A stretch of DNA of 16,839 nt from an uncultured Eubacteriales bacterium. Lineage in GTDB: Bacteria > Bacillota > Clostridia > Oscillospirales > CAG-272. Numbering within the stretch: position 1 is the stretch's first letter; each line of letters opens with the position of its first letter. Below the pieces are notes generated by a model. It saw nothing but the letters and a program-made list of their open reading frames with translations. It searched no databases and was not told where the DNA came from. Below are positions 7,379-15,010 of the stretch, piece after piece. The DNA lies in assembly GCA_934467435.1 (NCBI GenBank), contig CAKSLR010000022.1, positions 1 to 16,839 on the forward strand. Reading direction: 5' to 3'. The translations under genes were made by a program, and so were the position numbers.

Positions 7379-7409
7379 AAAAAGAGGGCACCCGAAAGGG
7401 TGCCCTCTT
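7378..7409. terminator. Convergent hairpin after module B, better on the minus strand
   Basis: A 12-bp stem (7382-7393 with 7398-7409) encloses GAAA. On the plus strand the tail is only TTCGTC, a poor U-tract. On the minus strand the core stem (7384-7407) is followed by six T residues (7383-7378), making it a second terminator behind thiI. It probably ends both transcripts. Confidence 0.75.
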
Positions 7410-7413
7410 CGTC

Positions 7414-7455
7414 AAAAAGGCGACAGGGGTGCGGCGATGCCGCACCCCTGTCGCC
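7414..7455 (-). terminator. Intrinsic terminator of thiI
   Basis: A perfect 17-bp stem (7419-7435 with 7439-7455) and a 3-base loop are followed on the minus strand by five T residues (7418-7414). It lies 36 bases after the thiI stop. On the plus strand it has no T-run, though it could help the weak hairpin just before it. Confidence 0.88.
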
Positions 7456-7491
7456 GGGAAAAACCCCGGGGGAACACGGGTGCCGGATGGC

Positions 7492-8679
7492 TCAGGCATT
7501 CTCTTCTGCCAGTTGGCAGGTGCGTGTGTACATGGTGGCGTAAGCCTCTTCCACCAATGCATCAAAATCCACTTTTGCCTGTTCGGCCAGCACCTTCTCC
7601 AGCACCGGGCGCGTGCGCGGGTGACGGGGGGTGAATACCGTGCAGCAATCTTCATAGGGGAGAATAGAGGTTTCAAATGTGCCGATACGGCGGGCAATCG
7701 AGACAATCTCTTCCTTGTCCAGCCCGATGCAGGGGCGGAACACCGGCATGTGAACCGCATCGTCGGTCACGCGCAGCGCCTCCATTGTCTGGCTGGCGAC
7801 CTGACCGAGGCTTTCTCCGGTGATCAGGGCGCCGCACTTATAATCCCGCGCGCAGCGCTCGGCAAGCGTCATCATAAAGCGGCGCAGCAGCAGGGTAAAG
7901 TAGTCTTCTTCGCATTTGGCGCGCAACTCTTCCTGAATGTGGGTCAGGGAAATGATGTGCACATGAATTTTGGTGCAATATTCACACAACTCGCCTGCCA
8001 GTTGCATGACCTTTTCCCGCGCCTGTTCCCCGGTGTAGGGAAAACTTTCAAAGTGCAGCGCCTCAATTTCCACCCCGCGCTTTGCCATCATGTATCCCGC
8101 AACCGGGCTGTCAATTCCGCCCGAGAGCAGAAGCAGCCCTCTGCCGTTCGAGCGTAGCGGCATGCCGCCGGCGCCTTTTTCCTGGTCGGCGTGGATGTAA
8201 GCGGCACTCTCGCGAATCTCGACCCGTACCCGGCATTCCGGCTCGTGCAGGTCTACCCGCAGCCGGGGCGCGGCGGCAAGCAGCGCCCCGCCGACTTCCG
8301 CCGCCAGTTCCGGCGAGGAGAGCGGAAAGGTCTTGTCCGCCCGTTTGGCGTCTACACGGAAGGTGCGGTGCCCTTCCAGCTTCGGCAAAAGATATTCCAC
8401 CGCCACCCGCTGAATATCGGCAAGGTTCTTTTCGGCTACCGCCGCCCGCGTCAGTCCCACAATGCCGAACACCCGGCGTGCGGATGCCATCATGCCGTCC
8501 ATATCGCACCGGTCGTCCAGCGGCTCGATATAGAGCGTGCTTTGCACGTGGTGAATGTGAAAATTCCCGTGCCGACGCGCCCGCTGCTTCATTTCTTTTT
8601 CCAGTAGGCTTTCAAAAAAATAGAGGTTTGCCCCTTTCAGAACCAACTCTCCGTATTTACACAAAATTGCTTCCTGCAT
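7492..8679 (-). CDS. thiI: tRNA sulfurtransferase ThiI (short form)
   Basis: ThiI adenylates U8 of tRNA and transfers sulfur to make 4-thiouridine; in some bacteria it also supplies sulfur for the thiamine thiazole. The 395-residue product has the N-terminal ferredoxin-like/THUMP region (to about 165) and a PP-loop ATPase domain with SGGIDS at 186-191. A CC pair at 344-345 lies in DCCTVFTPRHP, close to the active-site Cys position of longer homologues. There is no rhodanese domain, as in Bacillus-type ThiI. The ATG at 8679 was chosen over one 15 codons upstream because homology begins at MQEAILCKYGE and AAAGGAAA precedes it. The gene has its own promoter and stands alone; the cysteine desulfurase partner often encoded next to it is not in the window. 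Confidence 0.95.
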   Translation of the reverse strand: MQEAILCKYGELVLKGANLYFFESLLEKEMKQRARRHGNFHIHHVQSTLYIEPLDDRCDMDGMMASARRVFGIVGLTRAAVAEKNLADIQRVAVEYLLPKLEGHRTFRVDAKRADKTFPLSSPELAAEVGGALLAAAPRLRVDLHEPECRVRVEIRESAAYIHADQEKGAGGMPLRSNGRGLLLLSGGIDSPVAGYMMAKRGVEIEALHFESFPYTGEQAREKVMQLAGELCEYCTKIHVHIISLTHIQEELRAKCEEDYFTLLLRRFMMTLAERCARDYKCGALITGESLGQVASQTMEALRVTDDAVHMPVFRPCIGLDKEEIVSIARRIGTFETSILPYEDCCTVFTPRHPRTRPVLEKVLAEQAKVDFDALVEEAYATMYTRTCQLAEENA

Positions 8680-8712
8680 TCCGTTTCGGTTTCCTTTCGC
8701 ATTTCTTCCCCT

Positions 8713-8741
8713 ATTGTAGCACATTCTGTCCCCGTTTGCAA
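8713..8741 (-). promoter_or_regulatory. Sigma-A promoter of thiI
   Basis: On the minus strand TTGCAA (8741-8736) and TACAAT (8718-8713) are 17 bp apart, giving a leader of about 25-30 bases before the thiI ATG. Confidence 0.78.
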
Positions 8742-8791
8742 TCGCTTTCGTCGCCGAATGGGAAAAATATCGAAAAATATCCCATGTCGCC

Positions 8792-8820
8792 TTGACAAAC
8801 GGGGCATGCTATGGTAAAAT
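8792..8820 (+). promoter_or_regulatory. Sigma-A promoter of the T-box/valS transcript
   Basis: A consensus TTGACA (8792-8797) and TAAAAT (8815-8820) are separated by 17 bp, just ahead of the T-box leader. Confidence 0.88.
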
Positions 8821-8829
8821 AACGAAAAA

Positions 8830-9074
8830 GGCTTGGATGGGGAGAGTAGCTCCCCCACGTCGGTGAAGAGAGCGGATGGTTGGTGCAAATCCGCCCGATG
8901 AGGGGAGGGAAGGTAACCCCGGAGCCGCGGGAAGAACCGCCGCACGGCGCATTAGACCCCGCCGTTTTGCCGCGTTAAGGCAGGTTTGAGCGGGCACGGT
9001 TTTCTCGTGCCAACGCAGGTGGTACCGCGCGTATGCGTCCTGCTTCCCCCCGGGGGGAAGTGTGGGCGTTTTTT
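8830..9074 (+). promoter_or_regulatory. T-box riboswitch controlling valS
   Basis: The leader senses uncharged tRNA and permits readthrough into valS. Stem I has GGGG (8839-8842) pairing with CCCC (8917-8920), an AGAGTAG specifier-loop strand (8843-8849), CTCCCC pairing with GGGGAG, an AGAGAG bulge (8867-8872) and a GGTG apical loop (8882-8885). The likely specifier is GUA (8913-8915) followed by A, a valine codon that fits the downstream gene. The T-box core GGTGGTACCGCG is at 9018-9029; its TGGT would pair with tRNA ending in ACCA. GCAGG (9015-9019) pairs with CCTGC (9039-9043) in the antiterminator, which excludes the terminator stem. Confidence 0.95.
9036..9074 (+). terminator. T-box regulated terminator
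   Basis: CGTCC-TGCTTCCCC pairs with GGGGAAGTG-TGGGCG across a small bulge, followed by six T residues (9069-9074). Its left arm includes CCTGC, needed for the antiterminator, so the two folds are mutually exclusive. Confidence 0.88.
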
Positions 9075-9097
9075 ATTTTTCTGTAAGGGAGACAGGT

Positions 9098-11731
9098 ATG
9101 AAAAGAGAACTGGCAAAAATCTACGACCCCGCCTCGTTTGAGGACCGCATTTACCGCAACTGGTGCGAAAAAAATTATTTTGCGCCCGATCCCGATCCCC
9201 GCAAACCCGCTTTTTCCATGGTGATTCCGCCCCCGAACGTCACGGGGCAACTCCATATGGGGCATGCACTGGATGAAACGTTGCAGGACATTCTGGTGCG
9301 CACCAAACGGATGCAGGGGTACAGCACCCTGTGGGTGCCCGGCACCGATCATGCCGGCATTGCCACACAGATCAAGGTGGAAGAGAACCTGCGCGTCAAT
9401 GAGGGGCTGACCCGTTATGACCTCGGGCGGGAGAAATTTCTTGCCCGTGTGTGGGAATGGAAAGAAAAATACGGCAACCGTATTATCGATCAGTTGAAAA
9501 AACTCGGTTCTTCCTGCGATTGGGGGCATGAGCGCTTCACGATGGACGAAGGCTGTTCCCGTGCGGTGAAGGAAGTATTTGTCAACCTATACAACAAGGG
9601 GCTGATCTACCGCGGGAACCGCATTATCAACTGGTGCCCGCACTGCATGACCGCACTCTCGGATGCCGAGGTGGAGTACAGTGAGCAGGAAGGTTCGTTC
9701 TGGCACATCCGCTATCCGATTGAAGGCGAGGACGGTTATGTGGAAATTGCCACCACACGCCCTGAAACCATGTTCGGTGACGTTGCCGTGGCAGTCAATC
9801 CGCAGGATGAAAAAACCAGACAGTATATCGGAAAAACACTGATTCTGCCGATCGTCGGGCGGCGGATTCCCGTCATTGCCGATGATTATGTGGAGATCGG
9901 TTTCGGTACGGGCTGCGTGAAGATTACGCCCGCCCATGACCCGAACGACTTTGAGGTCGGGCGTCGTCACAACCTGGAAATGATTCGCGTGATGAACGAC
10001 GATGCGACCATGAACCACTACGCCGGTAAGTATGAAGGCATGGATCGGTACGCCTGCCGCAAGGCGCTGCTTGCAGACCTGGCGGCGGAGGGATACCTGC
10101 TAAAAACCGAGCCGCACGTGCACAATGTCGGTACCTGTTACCGTTGTAAGACGACGGTGGAGCCGCTCACCTCCAACCAGTGGTTTGTCAAAATGAAGCC
10201 GCTTGCCGGTCCTGCGCTGGATGTGGTGCGGGATGGGCGCGTGCGCTTTGCGCCGGATCGGTTCTCCAAAATTTATATCAACTGGATGGAGAATGTGCAC
10301 GACTGGTGCATTTCCCGCCAGCTTTGGTGGGGACACCGGATTCCCGCATTCTACTGCGATGAATGCGGCGAGATGGTGGTTTCCAAGGAAGACAAGGTGT
10401 GCTGCCCGCACTGCGGCAAACCCATGCGGCAGGAAGAAGATGTGCTGGATACGTGGTTCTCTTCCGCGCTCTGGCCGTTTTCCACCCTCGGCTGGCCGGA
10501 AAAAACAAGCGATCTTGCCCGCTATTACCCCACCAGCGTTCTGGTCACCGGATATGACATCATTTTCTTCTGGGTGGCGCGGATGGTCTTCTCCGGCATG
10601 GAGCATATGGGGAAGGAACCGTTCCACACGGTCTTCATCCACGGGCTTGTCCGGGATGCGCAGGGGCGTAAGATGTCCAAATCGCTCGGCAACGGCATCG
10701 ATCCGCTGGAGATAATCGGGCAGTACGGCGCGGATGCGCTCCGTTTTGCCCTGACGACCGGCATTGCCCCCGGCAACGATATGCGCTTCTCGGCAGAGAA
10801 GATTGAGGCGGCGCGGAATTTTGCCAATAAACTCTGGAACGCCTCCCGCTTTGTTCTGATGAACCTGCCGGGGGAGGACAGCGAGTATCTCACCCTGCCG
10901 GAAGAAGAAGCGCTTGCCAAGGAGGATAGGTGGATTCTTTCCCGCCTGAATACCCTGGCAAAAACCGTGAATGAAGCGGTTGATCGTTTTGAGGTCGGTG
11001 TGGCGCTGGCAGCCATTTACGATTTCACCTGGGATATTTTCTGCGACTGGTATATCGAACTCTGCAAGAGCCGCCTGCACGATGCGGAAAGCAAGGGCGC
11101 CGATACCGCGCGGCGGGTGTTGGTGTATATACTCGGTGCGCTGCTTCGCCTGCTGCATCCGTATATGCCTTTTATCACGGAAGAAATTTTCTGCGCATTG
11201 CCGCACCGGGAAGAGAGCATTATGATTGCCGCTTACCCGACCTATGACGCGGCGATGGATTTTGCCGAAGATGCGGAGGAGATGGAGCGCGTGATCGGCA
11301 GCATCCGCGCCATCCGTGCCCGCCGTGCGGAGATGAATGTTCCGCCGTCCCGCCGGGCAAAGTTGTATGTGGTGACCCCGTACCCCGAAACTTACCGCGC
11401 GGCATTCCCCTTCTTTGAAAAACTGGCGTCCGCGTCTTCGCTGGAAGTGGTAGACGGCTATCATCAGGATGACGCCGTCAGCATTGTGACCGACGCGGCG
11501 ACCGTTTATATTCCGATGGCGGATATGGTGGACCTCGCGCGGGAGCGCGTTCGCCTGGCAGGAGAAGTGAAAAAAACCGAGGGTGAGATTGCCCGCCTTT
11601 CCGGCAAACTCCAGAACTCCGGTTTTCTTGCCAAGGCGCCGGCAGCGGTCGTGGCAGGGGAACAGGAAAAACTGAAGAAGTATGAGACAACGCTTGCCGC
11701 ACTGCAAAGCGCGCTGAAAAAACTCGGCTGA
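9098..11731 (+). CDS. valS: Valine--tRNA ligase
   Basis: This is a class I aminoacyl-tRNA synthetase that charges tRNA-Val with valine and edits mischarged threonine. The product is 877 residues, a normal length. It has HMGH at 53-56 (in PPPNVTGQLHMGHALDET), KMSKS at 525-529, Cys pairs in the catalytic half (CDEC and CPHC near 419-441) that look like a zinc ribbon, an editing domain with ATTRPETMFGD, an anticodon-binding helical domain, and a C-terminal coiled-coil arm (about the last 65 residues, rich in Glu/Lys/Leu). The ATG at 9098 follows AAGGGAGA; the in-frame GTG at 9062 lies inside the terminator stem and is rejected. Expression is under the T-box directly upstream. The gene ends in a convergent arrangement with the lipoprotein gene. 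Confidence 0.98.
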   Translation: MKRELAKIYDPASFEDRIYRNWCEKNYFAPDPDPRKPAFSMVIPPPNVTGQLHMGHALDETLQDILVRTKRMQGYSTLWVPGTDHAGIATQIKVEENLRVNEGLTRYDLGREKFLARVWEWKEKYGNRIIDQLKKLGSSCDWGHERFTMDEGCSRAVKEVFVNLYNKGLIYRGNRIINWCPHCMTALSDAEVEYSEQEGSFWHIRYPIEGEDGYVEIATTRPETMFGDVAVAVNPQDEKTRQYIGKTLILPIVGRRIPVIADDYVEIGFGTGCVKITPAHDPNDFEVGRRHNLEMIRVMNDDATMNHYAGKYEGMDRYACRKALLADLAAEGYLLKTEPHVHNVGTCYRCKTTVEPLTSNQWFVKMKPLAGPALDVVRDGRVRFAPDRFSKIYINWMENVHDWCISRQLWWGHRIPAFYCDECGEMVVSKEDKVCCPHCGKPMRQEEDVLDTWFSSALWPFSTLGWPEKTSDLARYYPTSVLVTGYDIIFFWVARMVFSGMEHMGKEPFHTVFIHGLVRDAQGRKMSKSLGNGIDPLEIIGQYGADALRFALTTGIAPGNDMRFSAEKIEAARNFANKLWNASRFVLMNLPGEDSEYLTLPEEEALAKEDRWILSRLNTLAKTVNEAVDRFEVGVALAAIYDFTWDIFCDWYIELCKSRLHDAESKGADTARRVLVYILGALLRLLHPYMPFITEEIFCALPHREESIMIAAYPTYDAAMDFAEDAEEMERVIGSIRAIRARRAEMNVPPSRRAKLYVVTPYPETYRAAFPFFEKLASASSLEVVDGYHQDDAVSIVTDAATVYIPMADMVDLARERVRLAGEVKKTEGEIARLSGKLQNSGFLAKAPAAVVAGEQEKLKKYETTLAALQSALKKLG

Positions 11732-11742
11732 TCTGCCGTGTA

Positions 11743-11766
11743 CCGCTGACCGGTAAACCGGTGCGG
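11743..11766. terminator. Hairpin between convergent valS and lipoprotein genes
   Basis: CCGC/GCGG and CCGGT/ACCGG stems (11743-11766) with small bulges could stop either convergent transcript. There is no good T-run on either strand, so it is a weak or factor-assisted terminator at best. Confidence 0.4.
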
Positions 11767-11779
11767 CCGTTTGGTCGGG

Positions 11780-12271
11780 TCAGTATAACCGGCGCAGGAT
11801 GGTTTGTGCGCGTGCGTTGTCGGGGAGAAGCAGAAGGATCACATCATTGCCCGACCGAAACACGCAGGCATCCCGGCAGATATCGCTTTCCGGCAACGTG
11901 CGGCGAACGCGCAGCAGTCGCCTCTCACACATTGCCGAAAGGCGCATGGCATCCTCCCGGTTGCCGGCGCGCAGAATGAGAATTTCTCCGCCGCCGAAGC
12001 CACCTGCCAGATAAAAGGCGTATTCGCGGCAAAGGGAAAAATCATTTTCATCGCTGTCCTCTGAAAACAGGACATCCGCCATGCCGGGCGGGAGCGCCTC
12101 CGCTTCCCATTCCGCAGCACTGCTGCGATAGCGATACCCCGCGGGTATATCGCCGTACAGGTGGCAAAAGTCGGAGAGGAGCCGATCGGTATCCGGTCGG
12201 GAGGCGGCACAGGAGGACAGAAACATCAGCAGGCAGGCGGCAAACAGAGCAAGGGAAATCAGACGTTTCAT
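11780..12271 (-). CDS. Small lipoprotein, DUF4358-like
   Basis: The 163-residue product has a lipoprotein signal (MKR, hydrophobic LFAACLLMF, lipobox LSSC near residue 21) and should be anchored on the outer face of the membrane. The mature part has a YAFYLAGGFGGGEILIL strand, an Ala/Arg-rich helix with several basic residues (MCERRLLRVRR), then a VILLLLPDNA strand and a short C-terminal helix. This strand-helix-strand order with a closing GNDVILLLLPD resembles the DUF4358 lipoproteins of Clostridia, but I cannot confirm it. The ATG at 12271 follows AAAGGGGG. A TACAAT box (minus strand, 12307-12302) is a possible -10, but the matching -35 is poor. Function unknown. Confidence 0.8.
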   Translation of the reverse strand: MKRLISLALFAACLLMFLSSCAASRPDTDRLLSDFCHLYGDIPAGYRYRSSAAEWEAEALPPGMADVLFSEDSDENDFSLCREYAFYLAGGFGGGEILILRAGNREDAMRLSAMCERRLLRVRRTLPESDICRDACVFRSGNDVILLLLPDNARAQTILRRLY

Positions 12272-12351
12272 GATTTTGCCCCCTTTCGCTTTGCTTTTTC
12301 TATTGTATGCTGCGGCTGCGCGGCATATGACCTGACGGAAAGGAGAAACAC

Positions 12352-12807
12352 ATGCAGGACGGCGCTTCGCTCCGCGATGCGGAGCCGGTTTTTCGTGCGA
12401 TTATTGAGGGGGGCGGCGTATTTACGCTTCACCCACGCGGTGCCAGTATGCGTCCTACCATTGTGCCGGGGCGGGACAGCGTCAGCGTGGTGCGGCTGGA
12501 GGGCGAACCCCGGCGGTACGATATTCTCCTGTACCGCCGCCCAAACGGGCAGTTTGTCCTCCATCGGGTTGCCCGTGTGAAGAAGGGGCGCTATACCATG
12601 TGCGGGGATAATCAGGTGGTTTTCGAGCGTGGCATCTGCCATTCCGATGTGGTGGGGGTGGTCAGCGTGATTCACCGCCCCTGCGGCGACCTGGTGCGCG
12701 GTACGCGCCCGTTTGTCCGCGTTGCGGCAAAGCGGGCATGGAACCGACCGCTTCGGCGGGTGCGCTACCTGCTTGCCACCCTGTACCATCGGGTGTGCGG
12801 AAAATAA
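12352..12807 (+). CDS. S24/S26 family peptidase, no membrane anchor
   Basis: The 151-residue product carries the signal-peptidase-like fold: RGASMRPTIVPG with Ser32 as the likely nucleophile, the strand YDILLYRR, FVLHRVARV with His71 where bacterial signal peptidase I has its catalytic Lys, and YTMCGDNQ (GDN at 85-87). A His at this point is known in the SipW/ER type (S26B) and in small Clostridia S24/S26 proteins. It lacks the N-terminal membrane helix of signal peptidase I, so it is probably cytoplasmic or loosely attached through its Arg-rich C-terminus. The start has an AAAGGAGAA site. It is divergent from the lipoprotein and ends at a bidirectional terminator. Proteolytic activity and substrate are unknown. 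Confidence 0.8.
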   Translation: MQDGASLRDAEPVFRAIIEGGGVFTLHPRGASMRPTIVPGRDSVSVVRLEGEPRRYDILLYRRPNGQFVLHRVARVKKGRYTMCGDNQVVFERGICHSDVVGVVSVIHRPCGDLVRGTRPFVRVAAKRAWNRPLRRVRYLLATLYHRVCGK

Positions 12808-12849
12808 AAAACCGAGCGCGGATCGAAGAAATCCGCGCTCGGTTTTTTT
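12806..12849. terminator. Bidirectional intrinsic terminator
   Basis: A perfect 13-bp stem (12811-12823 with 12831-12843) with a 7-base loop is flanked by a run of A on the left and T7 on the right. It serves both the peptidase gene and the convergent SGNH hydrolase gene, whose stop codon (12850-12848) overlaps the T-run. Confidence 0.93.
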
Positions 12850-13504
12850 AAAGAGAAAGCAGGAAATTTGCGACTTTACGGGCAAGCACCTTTTGCCCTT
12901 CATCGTTCGGGTGCAGCCCGTCCGGCATGAGGCGCGTTTTCTGCTCCTCAATCTTCGGCTGAATACCGCCGGCAGCAAACAGATCCAGCACCGGCAGACC
13001 GTATTCGGCGGCAACCTCCCGGATAATGGCAACATACGTAGAAAGCGGGGCAACATTGTATGCCTTGAACCCGTCGCCGCGGGGGTTATCCTCGTTGCAG
13101 CGGTGCAGGGGAGTGAGAACGGCGATTACCGCCGTCGGATACTTGCGTAAAAGGGAAGTGTAAAGCGTATGGCAGGCACCGTAGAAGGTATCCGGCGTGC
13201 GATCTGCCGGCGTGCCGAGGGGCGCGTCTCCGTGCCCGAAGTCGTTGGTACCGCCGAAGACCACTACCATATCTGCATCCGGATCCATACCCTCGACCCG
13301 CGAGCAGAAGTCAAGATCCCACCGGGCGTCGCCACTCGGCGTATGCTGTTTGGCATAGCGCGTACCGCTGATGCCGTAGTTGCGGGTGACGGCGCCGTAG
13401 GCTTCTCCGATCAGGTCACAAAAAACGTGCCCTTTGCCGCTGGTGCCTGCCCCTTCGGTAATGCTGTCGCCGAGAAAATTGATCTTTTTTCCTTGCAGTT
13501 CCAT
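12848..13504 (-). CDS. SGNH/GDSL-family hydrolase
   Basis: The 218-residue product has all four SGNH blocks: GDSITEG with Ser14 as nucleophile, NYGISG (block II Gly), GGTND at 84-88 (block III Asn), and DGLHPNDEG with Asp195 and His198. Such enzymes hydrolyse esters of acylated sugars, phospholipids or other small acyl substrates; the substrate here cannot be told. There is no signal peptide, so it acts in the cytoplasm. The ATG at 13504 is preferred over one 7 codons upstream because AAAGGA lies 9 bases before it, while the upstream start has no site. It is monocistronic with its own promoter. Confidence 0.92.
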   Translation of the reverse strand: MELQGKKINFLGDSITEGAGTSGKGHVFCDLIGEAYGAVTRNYGISGTRYAKQHTPSGDARWDLDFCSRVEGMDPDADMVVVFGGTNDFGHGDAPLGTPADRTPDTFYGACHTLYTSLLRKYPTAVIAVLTPLHRCNEDNPRGDGFKAYNVAPLSTYVAIIREVAAEYGLPVLDLFAAGGIQPKIEEQKTRLMPDGLHPNDEGQKVLARKVANFLLSL

Positions 13505-13550
13505 AAGTTTCTGTCCTTTTTTCATTACGGCGAAAACGCCGTTTTCTGTT

Positions 13551-13579
13551 ATTGTAGCATATTGCACGGCGGAAGTCAA
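13551..13579 (-). promoter_or_regulatory. Sigma-A promoter of the SGNH hydrolase
   Basis: On the minus strand TTGACT (13579-13574) and TACAAT (13556-13551) are 17 bp apart. An ACGGCG-AAAA-CGCCGT hairpin (13527-13542) falls at the very 5' end of the predicted transcript and could protect it. Confidence 0.82.
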
Positions 13580-13618
13580 GGTTGCAAAAATCTTTTTCGT
13601 AAAAAGGTGCGTTGGAAG

Positions 13619-13647
13619 TTGCTTTTTTTGCGCGGATGTGGTAAAAT
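13619..13647 (+). promoter_or_regulatory. Sigma-A promoter of the DUF512-der-obgE operon
   Basis: TTGCTT (13619-13624) and TAAAAT (13642-13647) are 17 bp apart. It is back to back with the SGNH promoter; a short CTTTTT/AAAAAG inverted repeat (13592-13606) lies between them. Confidence 0.75.
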
Positions 13648-13678
13648 AATGCGTATATGTCGGGAAAGGAGATGCAAT

Positions 13679-14998
13679 ATGGTCAAAATTACGGGCGTGG
13701 CGCGCCGTTCCCGCGCGGCAAAGGCAAAAATTCAGCCGGGGGACGTGTTGCTTTCCATTAACGGCAATGAAATTTCGGATGTGCTGGACTACCGCTTTTA
13801 TTTGGCGGAGGAAGAGGTAACCCTTTCGCTGCTGCGGGGGGATGAACCCTTTTCGGTTACCATTGCGAAAGAAGAATATGACGATATCGGGCTGGATTTT
13901 GAAACACCTCTCATGGATAAAAAGCAGTCCTGCCGCAACAAATGCGTCTTCTGCTTTATCGACCAACTGCCGCCCGGCATGCGCGAGAGTTTGTATTTCA
14001 AGGATGATGACTCCCGCCTTTCCTTTCTGCACGGCAATTATATTACCATGACCAACCTCACCGAACGGGATGTGGAGCGGATTCTGCATATGCATTTTTC
14101 CCCCATCAACGTGTCGGTGCATACCACCAACCCAGAGTTGCGCGTGAAAATGATGAAAAATCCGCACGCGGGGGATTCCCTGCGCTTCCTTACCCGCATG
14201 GCGGAGGGGGGCATTGAACTGCACGGGCAGATCGTGCTTTGCCGGGGACTCAATGACGGTGCGGAACTGGATCGCACGATGCACGATCTGGCGGCGCTTT
14301 ACCCCGCCATGAGCAGCGTGTCTATTGTTCCTGCAGGGTTGACGCGGTACCGCGAAAAACTCTATCCGCTTACCTCTTTTACCGCAGAAGAATGCGGGGC
14401 GGTGTTGGATCAGGTGGATCGTGTGGCAGAGGAGCATTTCCGCCGCCACGGCTCCCGTTTGTTCTTCTGCTCGGACGAGTTTTACCTCAATGCGGGGCGC
14501 GAGTTGCCGGAGGAGGAATTTTATGAGGGGTACCCGCAGATTGAAAACGGCGTGGGCATGATTACGTCCCTGCGTACCGAGTTCCGTGATTTTTGTGAGG
14601 AAGAAGCCGCCGGGCACCACCACCGCCATCATAGGGAAAAACGGGTGGTCTCTCTTGCCACGGGTGTGGCGGCCTATTCTCTCATACGGGAGATCGGTGC
14701 ACGGATGGAGGAGGCGTTCCCGCATCTGGAAGTGCACGTATATGAGGTGATGAACCACTTCTTTGGAGAAAAGATTACCGTGGCGGGGCTTTTAACAGCA
14801 GGGGATATCATTGACCAGTTACGGGATAAGGAACTGGGGGAAGAGTTGATTTTGCCGGCTGCCGTGCTGCGCAGTGAGGGAGATCTGTTCCTTGACGGTA
14901 AAACGCCGGACGATGTGGCAAAAGCGCTGCATATTCCGGTAACCTTTACCGAAAATGACGGCATGCTGTTGGCTGCCGCGATTTTGGGAAAAAAGTAA
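13679..14998 (+). CDS. DUF512 protein: PDZ plus radical-SAM-like
   Basis: The 439-residue product starts with a PDZ-like domain (about 1-65, with KIQPGDVLLSINGNEI). This is followed by a radical-SAM-like domain with CRNKCVFC (Cys85, 89 and 92, CX3CX2C), then FIDQLPPGMR, KDDDSRLSFLHGNYITMTN and the C-terminal DUF512 region with GLLTAGDI. The family is widespread in Clostridia, and its reaction is not known to me. The ATG at 13679 follows GGAAAGGAG; a much longer upstream reading frame is antisense to the SGNH gene and rejected. The gap to der is only 12 bp, a common neighbourhood that hints at a role around ribosome or translation functions (inference). Unusual is a histidine cluster HHHRHH at 313-318. 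Confidence 0.92.
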   Translation: MVKITGVARRSRAAKAKIQPGDVLLSINGNEISDVLDYRFYLAEEEVTLSLLRGDEPFSVTIAKEEYDDIGLDFETPLMDKKQSCRNKCVFCFIDQLPPGMRESLYFKDDDSRLSFLHGNYITMTNLTERDVERILHMHFSPINVSVHTTNPELRVKMMKNPHAGDSLRFLTRMAEGGIELHGQIVLCRGLNDGAELDRTMHDLAALYPAMSSVSIVPAGLTRYREKLYPLTSFTAEECGAVLDQVDRVAEEHFRRHGSRLFFCSDEFYLNAGRELPEEEFYEGYPQIENGVGMITSLRTEFRDFCEEEAAGHHHRHHREKRVVSLATGVAAYSLIREIGARMEEAFPHLEVHVYEVMNHFFGEKITVAGLLTAGDIIDQLRDKELGEELILPAAVLRSEGDLFLDGKTPDDVAKALHIPVTFTENDGMLLAAAILGKK

Positions 14999-15010
14999 GG
15001 AGGATACAAG

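Noticed and set aside
12848..14758. 636-residue minus frame including the SGNH enzyme
   Set aside because: Only the last 218 residues are real. The upstream part is antisense to the DUF512 gene, and a good promoter (13579-13551) lies inside it.
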